Positions 41,947-49,743 of a stretch of 51,111 bases of DNA are shown one piece after another. The DNA comes from an uncultured beta proteobacterium (lineage in GTDB: Bacteria; Pseudomonadota; Gammaproteobacteria; Burkholderiales; Burkholderiaceae_C). The stretch is from assembly GCA_903886275.1 (NCBI GenBank), contig CAISLN010000066.1:1-51111 (forward strand). The letters are read 5' to 3'. A program made the translations under genes and the position numbers. Position 1 is the stretch's first letter. Every line of letters starts with the position of its first letter. Under the pieces are notes generated by a model. The model was not told the DNA's origin, ran no database searches, and worked only from the letters and a program-made list of their open reading frames with translations.

Positions 41947-43062
41947 TCAGGCAAACTTGAATTCAGTGGGCGTGATGCTCTTGAGGTACTTTTTGCACCA
42001 GTCCGCGCCATAGGTGTTGGACATGTAGAGGTTGCGGTAGTTGACCCAGCAAGTGGCCATCCACAAGGACTTGGTGTTGATGGAAACGTCTTTCATTTGC
42101 TTGAGCAGCTTGAGGTGGACGTTGAGCTTTTCGTCCTTAGCAGGCAAGGCGAATTTGTAGGCCGAGAGTGCCTTGAGGTTGCTCGCCAGAAAAACAGCAA
42201 ACAAGCGCTCCACGATAAAGGGCAGGTACGAGGCGCCTGCATGCATGCTCTTGCGGTCTGCAGCCGATGAATAAATCATGGCCTTGGCCGTCTTGGACAA
42301 GCCGGCCTCTGCCTTGGCGATGACCGTATCCACAAAGCGGATATAGGCGGCCCAAAACCTGGGGGTAGCGACAAAGTAGTTGGCGCTGGCAAACAGGCTG
42401 GAAGGCACAAAGGCATTGATGTTGCCCAAGGGGATTCCGGTGACCTCAAAAAACTCGCGGCACAGCACCAAAAAGTTGGGGTGCGATGGCTCGCCTTGCA
42501 ACCAAAGATTGTGGTATAGCGCTTCAAACTCGGGGTGGGGGTTGCAGTAGTAAACATCGTGGCCGGGGTTGGTGGCGATGACGGTGCGCAGGTCGGTGCC
42601 GCTCAGGCCGGTCTTTTCCCGAAACTTCCAGGACAGGGCACCCCACAACTCCGCGCCCTTCAATTGCTCGGATTGCAGTAGTTTGCGAAAGACGTTGTAT
42701 TCCAACAGGGGGCTGTTGTCGCCTTGGTTGTTATAGGGCTCAAAGGCCGGGTCCAACGCAGCACGCTGCTCCGGGCGGTAGTAGATTTGAAACAGGCGCA
42801 GCTTGACGGGCGCCGGCACCGAACTGAGCGGCGGAGCAGGTGCCATTTTGACGGCGGCAGGCTTGGGCTTTGGCACAGTCTTGGACTTTGCCATCGGCTT
42901 GACTGGCGCTAGCGCCTCGGGCAAGGGATTGGTACTTGGCAATGCTTGCGTTGCAAGGGGCTTGCTTGCGCGCTTGGCCACTGGCTTGCTCACCGGTGCG
43001 GCAGCGGCCTTTGCGTTGGTGGCTGCAACTTTCTTAGTCGCTACTTTTTTGCTGGTGGTCAT
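41947..43062 (-). CDS. protein with K/A/P-rich H1-like tail and unknown globular domain
   Basis: The first 85 of 371 residues are nearly all Lys, Ala, Pro, Val and Thr (VATKKVAATNAKAAAAP, KPVAKRASKP), like histone H1 tails, PhaF or AlgP. Such tails bind polyanions, either DNA or acidic polysaccharide. The remaining 285 residues form a globular domain with LFQIYYRPEQRAALDPAFEP, LLEYNVFRKLL, YCNPHPEFEALYHNLWLQG and MIYSSAADRKSMHAGASYLP. LFQIYY and the YCNPHPE motif resemble poorly characterised proteins in surface-glycan clusters (GT-like), but I cannot name the family. There is no signal peptide or membrane helix. Flanking gaps are short (65 bases to the sulfotransferase-like gene, 32 to the GT-A-like gene), consistent with the same operon. 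Confidence 0.6.
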   Translation of the reverse strand: MTTSKKVATKKVAATNAKAAAAPVSKPVAKRASKPLATQALPSTNPLPEALAPVKPMAKSKTVPKPKPAAVKMAPAPPLSSVPAPVKLRLFQIYYRPEQRAALDPAFEPYNNQGDNSPLLEYNVFRKLLQSEQLKGAELWGALSWKFREKTGLSGTDLRTVIATNPGHDVYYCNPHPEFEALYHNLWLQGEPSHPNFLVLCREFFEVTGIPLGNINAFVPSSLFASANYFVATPRFWAAYIRFVDTVIAKAEAGLSKTAKAMIYSSAADRKSMHAGASYLPFIVERLFAVFLASNLKALSAYKFALPAKDEKLNVHLKLLKQMKDVSINTKSLWMATCWVNYRNLYMSNTYGADWCKKYLKSITPTEFKFA

Positions 43063-43094
43063 GCTAGGGCTTCTTGATTCAAAAGTGGGTGGGG

Positions 43095-43733
43095 TCAGGC
43101 GACCATGTTCAAGAGGGCGGGTTGTGTCACCCTGCCCTCAAAACCATCGGCCGCACGGCTGCGGTAATAGGCACGGTCTTGCGGGTCAACGGGCGCTGCG
43201 TCTTTGTTCCAGTCCACCTCGACGAGGACGCTGCGCGCATCGTGGATGTAGCGGCCCTGGCTCATGGCCAGCAAAGAGATTTCGACATCGGCATAGTGGC
43301 GTTGGTAGCCGGGCTGGAAAAAATCGCCGCCTGGATAATTTTCACTAGCCCAGGCGCGCGAGGCCAAACCAAAGGAGGCAAATGCGCCATGCCACTTGCC
43401 ATCGTTAAATGCAAACAGGGCCTTGTCGGGGCGTTGCAGTGCATCGAGCGCCAGCGACAGCCATTGCCGCCCGGCAAAGGCGTCTTGCGCCACGTAGCCA
43501 AAATACCGGCCCTGCGTGGCTTGAAATACCTGGTTGACGATGCGTATAAAACCCCAAGCGTGCAGGTCTTGCACCAGCAGCACATGGCCGGGCGCGTTGG
43601 CGCGTTGCGCCATGTGATGGGCCGCGCGACGGGCCATCGCCACATCGGTGCAGGGCATGACCAGCAGCACATCGGATTGCAGGCCGGTGCAGGTGCTCAG
43701 GTCGGCAGTGGAGGCCTGCACTACCTGCATCAT
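43095..43733 (-). CDS. small GT-A-like protein of a glycan cluster
   Basis: The 212-residue protein has a compact alpha/beta pattern: SDVLLVMPCTDVAMARRAAH, HVLLVQDLHAWGFIRIVN, then YFGYVAQDAFAGRQWLSLAL where family 2 transferases have the DxD metal site followed by a conserved W. FGLASRAWASENYPGGDFFQPGYQRHYADVE resembles the acceptor-side end of these folds. The canonical Asp pair is missing (AQD), so catalysis is uncertain. The start overlaps the stop of the GT41 gene by 4 bases. Two ATG codons in tandem open the frame. I rate this as a GT-A-like protein of unknown function within the secretion-glycosylation operon. Confidence 0.5.
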   Translation of the reverse strand: MMQVVQASTADLSTCTGLQSDVLLVMPCTDVAMARRAAHHMAQRANAPGHVLLVQDLHAWGFIRIVNQVFQATQGRYFGYVAQDAFAGRQWLSLALDALQRPDKALFAFNDGKWHGAFASFGLASRAWASENYPGGDFFQPGYQRHYADVEISLLAMSQGRYIHDARSVLVEVDWNKDAAPVDPQDRAYYRSRAADGFEGRVTQPALLNMVA

Positions 43734-45364
43734 GCGGCCACCTCTTCAACGCAGCCCGTGGCGAACAACTGGGCCAGGGAAGCAGCCAATGCAGCGTGGT
43801 CAGAGCGCGGGCTATGGGCCGGCACCAGTGATTGCCGCTGTTCGCCCGGCAAGGGGTTGGTTACACCCTTGGATATGCGGCTTTGCAGGAAGCTGCGATG
43901 CGCATGGGTGTGGCGCTCGCAAAACAGCGTGCCTAGCCTGCTGCTGCAGGGCACGCCCAGGCTGAGTGCCTCCATGGTGGTCAGGCCACCGGTATAGGGG
44001 AAGGTGTCGGCCACCTCACTGAGTTGCCCCACTGCCGTGAGGTAGGCCAAGTGGCTGGTGGGCGTGACAAACTCCACGCGCAATTGATCACCCAGCTGGA
44101 ACTGGGCCGCTCGCAGGGCATCAAGGAGGCGGGCCTGCAATGCACGGTTGGTGTAGCGTTTGTCGATCAGGCGCAGCGCAATGGGAGTTCCATCCATCTT
44201 GCGGTGCTGCAGATTCGCACAGAGCTGCTCCAAAAACGGCTGAGACACCTTGACCGGGTTGGCGATGACCCCCAACACATGGCTGTGCGTGCTGGCCGCG
44301 ATGGGCGCTGGCATATAGGGTGGCGGTGAGTAACTGACGTAGCCCTGGGGCAGGCGCACCAGGGGCTCGGTAAACCAGTGTTCAAAGCCCAGAGGCGTTT
44401 GCTCCAGGTCGGTGATAAAGCCATCAAAGGCGCGCAGTCCGGTGCTGATGGATTGGCCGCCCACCCATTTGTACATGCGCGCGGCGGGCTTGGTGGAGAT
44501 GGCCTTGAGGGCAACAGGGTCCATCCAACCACCCAGGTCCAGCAGCACATCCAAAGATTGGCTGCGCACAAAAGCGTCGAGCTGCTCAGCGTTGAGAGTG
44601 GCCACGTCAAACCAGTCGCTGGCCAACAGGCGCAGCTCGGCAGTGGCCCAGTCGGCCACATGGCTGCGACTCAAAAACACCAGATCGAAGTCCTGGCACA
44701 GCAGGCGCAGTGCAGCGCTGCAAAAGAAAAATACCGGCGAGCAGTTGAAGTGCGGCGACAGCAGGCCCAGACGCTTGCGACCCTTATGCGATGCCAGCGG
44801 CATTGTCGGCGTTGCTACTGTGGAGTCGCTGCGGTCCAGATGGCTGCGGGCGAATGCCAAGGCGCGCGTGTTGAGGCTTTGGGCCGTTTCATCGCGGTCG
44901 TACAAACTAGCCACGATGTCGGTCAGGCAGGCATCGGTGGCAGTGGCTGCTGTGTGCAGATGCGGCTGCACCAGTTGCCGTGCAAGCCTCGCATTGCATG
45001 CGTGGTGCAGGGTAATGCTGGCCAGCTCCAGCGCAAATTCGCCGCGCTCGGGGTAGCGCAGGGTCAGGGCTTGCAGCACATCGGCTGCTTCCTGCACGCG
45101 CCCCTCCGCCGAGAGCGCGCGAACCTTCACTACCGCCGCTTGCCAAAGATGAGGCAACAGGGCCAGTGCCATGTCGGCCTGTGCCAAGGCCAAACCGGTC
45201 TGCTTGGCACCCAGCAAACTGAGTGCAAAGTTGTGGCGAAAAACCCCATCGTCCCGCAGCGGCACTTCCAGTTGGCCATAGAGCCGCACGGCCTCGCCCC
45301 AGTTCTGTGCCTGGCGCATCTGGTTGGCCTTGTTCAGGGTGTCTAGCGGGTTGCCAAGGTCCAT
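43730..45364 (-). CDS. TPR/O-GlcNAc-transferase-like glycosyltransferase (GT41)
   Basis: The 544-residue protein has TPR-like helices at about 10-160 (AVRLYGQLEVPLRDDGVFRH, ALAQADMALALLPHLWQAAV), then the GT41 catalytic domain: KRLGLLSPHFNCSPVFFF, LDVLLDLGGWMDPVALKAI, the ARMYKWVGGQSISTGL segment, FITDLEQTP, NPVKVSQPFLEQLC and FPYTGGLTTMEALSLGVP. Eukaryotic OGT and bacterial relatives glycosylate Ser/Thr of proteins from UDP-sugar donors. ATG 45364 gives a 4-base gap to the tolC stop; the frame stays open for 16 codons upstream, inside tolC. Position right after the three type I secretion genes suggests it modifies the secreted repetitive protein in the cytoplasm before export. That link is inference; the family call is strong. 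Confidence 0.85.
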   Translation of the reverse strand: MDLGNPLDTLNKANQMRQAQNWGEAVRLYGQLEVPLRDDGVFRHNFALSLLGAKQTGLALAQADMALALLPHLWQAAVVKVRALSAEGRVQEAADVLQALTLRYPERGEFALELASITLHHACNARLARQLVQPHLHTAATATDACLTDIVASLYDRDETAQSLNTRALAFARSHLDRSDSTVATPTMPLASHKGRKRLGLLSPHFNCSPVFFFCSAALRLLCQDFDLVFLSRSHVADWATAELRLLASDWFDVATLNAEQLDAFVRSQSLDVLLDLGGWMDPVALKAISTKPAARMYKWVGGQSISTGLRAFDGFITDLEQTPLGFEHWFTEPLVRLPQGYVSYSPPPYMPAPIAASTHSHVLGVIANPVKVSQPFLEQLCANLQHRKMDGTPIALRLIDKRYTNRALQARLLDALRAAQFQLGDQLRVEFVTPTSHLAYLTAVGQLSEVADTFPYTGGLTTMEALSLGVPCSSRLGTLFCERHTHAHRSFLQSRISKGVTNPLPGEQRQSLVPAHSPRSDHAALAASLAQLFATGCVEEVAA

Positions 45365-45368
45365 GGCG

Positions 45369-46613
45369 TCATTGCTCAGGAAACAGCAGGGTTTGCACCT
45401 GGGCCACGGCATCGTTGGTGGGCGTGGCCGCCTGCAGCAGAAGGTTCAGGTAATTGTCGGCCAGCGTCAAAATGGCTGTGACATATTCCTGCTGCACTTG
45501 GTAATAGGTCTGGATGCTGTTGAGCACGTCGATCTGTGAGCGCACGCCGCCCTTGAAGCTCTTGTCATTGGCCTCCACGCTAAGTTCTGCCGAACGAATG
45601 GAGGCCAGCCTGATGGCAATCTCGGCGCGCCCGGCGTTCACCATGGACCACAGGCGCTGCACTTCGAGGCGGGTGCGCTGCTCGACCTCGCGGGTTTGTT
45701 GTTGGGTTTTTGTGGCGTTGGCAGCGGCTCCACGCATTTGGTAGATGCTGCTGGGCTGCAGGGGCAGGCTCAACGACAAACCGGTGTAACTAACGTTGGT
45801 ATTGTTGGTCGTGCTGTCCGTGTAGACCGCCGACAGGGTGGGCCACAGGGAGCCATTGGACCGGCTAACGGCCAAATCAGCCAGCCGCTGGTTTTGCATG
45901 GCAGCCACCAACTGGGGACTGGCTTGCACTGCGGTCGTCAGGTAGTCGTCCAAGGGCAGTATGGGCAAGGCGCGCACGGCATGCGGCAGGCTCAGCAACC
46001 GAGGGACTGCAGCTTCACCCGTCATGCCGGAGAACTGGCGTTGGGCCGCTTCAATTTGGGCATCTACCATCAGTGCGTCGGCACGGGCCTGGTCAAGGCG
46101 TACCTGGGCATCACGTTGATCGGTAATGGTGCCCACACCCGCTGCAAACGATTTCTTGGCAGCGAGGGCCTGGTTATCCAAGGCCGCAATTTTGGACTTG
46201 TTCAGGCGCTTCGACTCTGTGCTGCGCAGCAACTCGGTCACGCCCTTGAGCAGGCGCTGGCTGAGTTCTTGCTCACGCAACTGGTAGGTTGCGACACCCA
46301 AGGCTTCGCGGGGCTCGGCTTCGCGGTAGCTGGCGTAGCGGTCCAAGCTGATCAGCGGTTGGGTGATGGTGTAGGTTTGGCGCGGGCTTGTTTCGGTCTC
46401 TAGGCGGCTGAAGCTGGCCTGAAACTGCGGATAGTAGGCGGCCCCTGCGGCCTGGGCCGCGGCAGTGTTGGACTCGCGCTCGGGTTCGGCTTGTTGGAAC
46501 ACTGCATCAAACTTGCGAGCCTGCAAAAAGGCATCGGTGAGCGGACCCGCCTGCGCATTGTGAAGCGCCCACATCGGCAGGCAGACCAGGATCGGTAGAA
46601 ATAGATTTTTCAA
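45369..46613 (-). CDS. TolC-family outer-membrane channel of a type I secretion system
   Basis: The 414-residue protein has a cleavable signal peptide (MKNLFLPILVCLPMWALHNAQA). Two related halves of long helices and short strands follow, typical of TolC/AprF/PrtF: LTDAFLQARKFDAVFQQAE, YTITQPLISLDRYASY, AAKKSFAAGVGTITDQRDAQ, and in the second half YTGLSLSLPLQPSSIYQMR and KGGVRSQIDVLNSIQTYYQV. It forms the trimeric outer-membrane tunnel that docks onto the HlyD-like adaptor. It lies 8 bases after the adaptor stop on the same strand, in the standard order ABC-MFP-OMP. It appears complete. Confidence 0.92.
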   Translation of the reverse strand: MKNLFLPILVCLPMWALHNAQAGPLTDAFLQARKFDAVFQQAEPERESNTAAAQAAGAAYYPQFQASFSRLETETSPRQTYTITQPLISLDRYASYREAEPREALGVATYQLREQELSQRLLKGVTELLRSTESKRLNKSKIAALDNQALAAKKSFAAGVGTITDQRDAQVRLDQARADALMVDAQIEAAQRQFSGMTGEAAVPRLLSLPHAVRALPILPLDDYLTTAVQASPQLVAAMQNQRLADLAVSRSNGSLWPTLSAVYTDSTTNNTNVSYTGLSLSLPLQPSSIYQMRGAAANATKTQQQTREVEQRTRLEVQRLWSMVNAGRAEIAIRLASIRSAELSVEANDKSFKGGVRSQIDVLNSIQTYYQVQQEYVTAILTLADNYLNLLLQAATPTNDAVAQVQTLLFPEQ

Positions 46614-46621
46614 AACAGAGA

Positions 46622-48010
46622 TTACTCTTTAAATGAACGGGCGAATCGGTCTGACAGGGGCTTGAGCAAATAGCTTAAAAAGCTGCGCTCGCCCGTCTTG
46701 ACGATGACCTCAACGGGCATGCCGGGCTGAACGACCTTGTCTCCGAGTTGCTTGAGACCCTCGGCCGTGGTTTCTACTTGGGCCAGGTAATACTCACCCT
46801 GCTGCGGGTTGGCGCCAGCAATTTTGTCGGCACCGACCAGGGTGATACGTCCGGCAACAATGGGCGTAGTGGTCAGGTTAAAGGCACTAAAGCGCAGGTC
46901 TGCAGCCAGGCCCACATGCACCTTGTCGATGGAAGTGGTGGGCACTTGCGCCTCGACGATCAGGCGCCCGTCCTTGGGCACAATTTCCATCAGCACCAGT
47001 CCGCTTTGTATAACGCCGCCTACCGTATTGATCTTCAAGCCCACCACAGTGCCATCCACGGGCGCCCTGATTTCACTCAGGCTCAGATCAAACTGAAGCG
47101 CATCCACCTTGCTCTTGCCGCTCTTGCGATTTTTTTGAACCTCTGCCAACTGGGTGTCGGCTTCCTTTTTGAGGTTGGAACCGTGCTGGTTGATTTGCAG
47201 CCTGATGCCGGCAATGGCCGACTGCGTCTTGGCAATTTCCGCCGTCACATTCGACAGGCTAGACAGCATCTCGGAGCGGGTGCGCTCCACCTCATTGGCC
47301 TTGCTGCGGGGAATGAAACCCTGGGTGGCAAGGTCGCGGTTGCTGAGCGCCTCGTCGCTAATGACCGAGAGTTGTACCTTGCGCAGCGCCACCACATTTT
47401 TGAGTTCAATCAGTTGTGCCTGCAGACCCACCAACTGCTCTTGGTAAATGCTTTGCTGGTCCGCAAATTCGTTTCTGCGCGACTGGAACAGCTTGGTTTG
47501 CAAGGCCTTGGCGTCGGTGACACGGGGGTCACTTTCGAATACCAGCAGCTCAGGCGCCCAACTGATGGCAGTTGCGCCACCCCGCTCTGCCTGCAGGCGC
47601 GATTCTGTGGCGAGCGCATTGATATAGTCGATCTCGGCACCCGACAGGTTGGCCTCGGTCGTGAGTGGGTTGACCTTAAGAAGTACGTCGCCCTGTTTGA
47701 CGGTGTCGCCCTCGTGCACCATCAGCGCGGTGACCACGCCGCCGGCCGGATGCTGCACCGCCTTGCGGTTGCCCATGACAACCACATTGCCGCTCATGCT
47801 GACCCCACCGTCCAGCGGCGCAAACATCGCCCAGCCCAGAAACAATGCAAAGGCCACCAACACGACGACGGTCAACGTGCGTTTGCTGTCGGACTCTTCA
47901 AGCTGAATCGGCTTGATGCCGTCACGCTCCAGTTTGTCAGGGTCGTAGGGGTTAATTGCGCCAAGCCAGCCGGAGTACCAGCGAGACGAGGCTGATGCCT
48001 TGTCCGTCAT
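46622..48010 (-). CDS. HlyD/PrtE-family membrane fusion protein of type I secretion
   Basis: The 462-residue adaptor has a short cytoplasmic N-terminus, one membrane helix (about 48-68, TVVVLVAFALFLGWAMFAP) and a first barrel strand GNVVVMGNRKAVQHPAGGVV. A long coiled-coil hairpin (about 100-300) follows, then a second lipoyl/barrel part with LSEIRAPVDGTVVGLKINT, VIQSGLVLMEIVPKDGRLI and PVEVIVKTGERSFLSYLLKP, the typical C-terminal signature of HlyD proteins. It bridges the ABC transporter and TolC through the periplasm. Its start overlaps the ABC gene stop by 4 bases (ATGA). Confidence 0.93.
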   Translation of the reverse strand: MTDKASASSRWYSGWLGAINPYDPDKLERDGIKPIQLEESDSKRTLTVVVLVAFALFLGWAMFAPLDGGVSMSGNVVVMGNRKAVQHPAGGVVTALMVHEGDTVKQGDVLLKVNPLTTEANLSGAEIDYINALATESRLQAERGGATAISWAPELLVFESDPRVTDAKALQTKLFQSRRNEFADQQSIYQEQLVGLQAQLIELKNVVALRKVQLSVISDEALSNRDLATQGFIPRSKANEVERTRSEMLSSLSNVTAEIAKTQSAIAGIRLQINQHGSNLKKEADTQLAEVQKNRKSGKSKVDALQFDLSLSEIRAPVDGTVVGLKINTVGGVIQSGLVLMEIVPKDGRLIVEAQVPTTSIDKVHVGLAADLRFSAFNLTTTPIVAGRITLVGADKIAGANPQQGEYYLAQVETTAEGLKQLGDKVVQPGMPVEVIVKTGERSFLSYLLKPLSDRFARSFKE

Positions 48011-49731
48011 GCTACGACCGTCAGTGCCGGTGCGGCCTTGCCAAGCATGGCTGCCACAGGGCCATAGGCCACCTGCTTGCCGTTGGCTAGCACCAGCAGG
48101 TTGTCAGCGGCGGAAATCAAATTCGGCCTGTGGGTGGTGAATATCACGGTTGAACCATTGTTTTTGAGGGCCCGAATAAGCACCATGAGTTGGCGTTCGC
48201 TGGCGTCATCCAGCGCTGCATTGGGTTCGTCCATCACGATGTATTTGGGTGTGCCGTAGAGCGCCCTTGCGATGGCCAGGCGCTGGCGCTGCCCGCCCGT
48301 GATGGGGTGTCCGTCTTCGCCGAGCAGGGTTTCGTAACCCTTGGGGAAGGCCAATATGCTGTCGTGCATGCCAGCCAGCTTGGCCGCCATCACTACTTTT
48401 TCAGCATTCACTTGGCCCAGACGGGCGATGTTTTCAGAGACAGAACCCTCAAAGAAGGCAATGTCTTGGGGCACATAGCCGATTTGTGCGCCCAGGTCGT
48501 CCCTGATCCAGTCTGAAATATTCACACCATCCAGTCGCACCGAGCCGGAAGCGGGCGTCCAGACGCCCACCAGCAAACGCACCAATGACGATTTGCCAGC
48601 GGCACTGGGACCCACAATGGCAGTCACCTCACCGGGCAGCATGCTGAAGTTGATGCCGTCGAGCACAGGCTTTTTCGCACCCCCTGGCAGGGCCACCACA
48701 TGCTCCACCAGCAGACGCCCCAGCGGCGCGGGCAAAGACATGCGGTCCTGGTGCTCGGTGTCTTCCAGCAGCAACTTCTCCAGCCGCTCGAACGATTGGC
48801 GGGTGGTGGTGATATCGCCCCAGCTGCTGATCAGCTTCTTGATGGGCGCAACCGCTTTAGACATCAGAAAGGTGGCAGCCATGACCATGCCGCCGGTGAT
48901 CAGCCCGTCGATGGCCAAAAACACGCCCAGCGCCATTTGCAGCGACGGAAACGCCTTTTGCAAAAAGCCGCTGGCGCCGCCCATGAGCCCGGCCGCTTCG
49001 CTTGCGTGGGCCTGCATGCCCAGGTAGCCCTGGTGCCGTTGGTACCAACGGTTGCGCATGTGGATGTGCATGCCCAGTGCCAGCGCACTTTCTGCATGTT
49101 GCAGGCTTTGCGCGGCGATGCGGTTGGACTCGGCCTTGGCATCATTGGCAGTGCGCAACAAGGGGGTGGTGACCCGTTGTGTCATATGGCTTACCACCAG
49201 CAAGGCGGCCGATGACACAAAGATGAATATCGCCAGATAGATGTGGAACAGCCCACCGATGATGACGAACATGACGGCAAACGGCGCACTCATGAGCGCC
49301 AGAATGGACTGCCCGGTCAAAAACTGGCGCACCTGGAGCAGGTCGCCCAGCACCTGGTGCACGTCTACCTTTTTGCGCCCCGCATAACGGCGAAAGGCTG
49401 CATCAAAAGTTGCAGCCGCCAGGTCCCAATCCACCCGCATGGAGATGCGCACCATCAAGCGCGTGCGCATCCACTCCAATGCAGCCCAGAACACGTACAA
49501 ACCCAAAATAAGCACTGTCAAGGAGACCAGCGTCACACCGCTGCGACTGGCCATCACCCGATCGAACATGTTCATCATGTACAGGATCGGGCTGATGGAC
49601 AGCACCTCAATCACCAAAGTAAGAATGCCGGTCAGCCACAGGGCCTTCCTGCATTCTTGCAATACCTCGCGCAGAGGATTCTTTTGCCCCGAGAGGGTGC
49701 TTGCCGTTTCTCCCAGAGCCTTACTCAGCAT
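48007..49731 (-). CDS. type I secretion ABC transporter (PrtD/AprD-like)
   Basis: This 574-residue half-transporter has an N-terminal membrane domain of about six helices (LWLTGILTLVIEVLSISPIL, VSLTVLILGLYVFWAALEW, IYLAIFIFVSSAALLVVSH) and a C-terminal ATPase: Walker A GPSAAGKSS (about 374-382), Q-loop GYVPQDIAFF, ABC signature ITGGQRQRLAIARAL (about 476), Walker B YIVMDEPNAALD and H in TTHRP. The signature reads ITGGQ rather than LSGGQ, common in this subfamily. There is no C39 peptidase domain, so substrates carry a C-terminal uncleaved signal. It lies 12 bases after the repetitive-protein stop, so substrate and transporter are in one operon. Confidence 0.94.
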   Translation of the reverse strand: MLSKALGETASTLSGQKNPLREVLQECRKALWLTGILTLVIEVLSISPILYMMNMFDRVMASRSGVTLVSLTVLILGLYVFWAALEWMRTRLMVRISMRVDWDLAAATFDAAFRRYAGRKKVDVHQVLGDLLQVRQFLTGQSILALMSAPFAVMFVIIGGLFHIYLAIFIFVSSAALLVVSHMTQRVTTPLLRTANDAKAESNRIAAQSLQHAESALALGMHIHMRNRWYQRHQGYLGMQAHASEAAGLMGGASGFLQKAFPSLQMALGVFLAIDGLITGGMVMAATFLMSKAVAPIKKLISSWGDITTTRQSFERLEKLLLEDTEHQDRMSLPAPLGRLLVEHVVALPGGAKKPVLDGINFSMLPGEVTAIVGPSAAGKSSLVRLLVGVWTPASGSVRLDGVNISDWIRDDLGAQIGYVPQDIAFFEGSVSENIARLGQVNAEKVVMAAKLAGMHDSILAFPKGYETLLGEDGHPITGGQRQRLAIARALYGTPKYIVMDEPNAALDDASERQLMVLIRALKNNGSTVIFTTHRPNLISAADNLLVLANGKQVAYGPVAAMLGKAAPALTVVA

Positions 49732-49743
49732 GCTTTAACGCGC

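Noticed and set aside
43095..43733. Calling the 212-residue protein a definite glycosyltransferase
   Set aside because: The metal-binding Asp pair is not evident, so only a fold-level resemblance is claimed.
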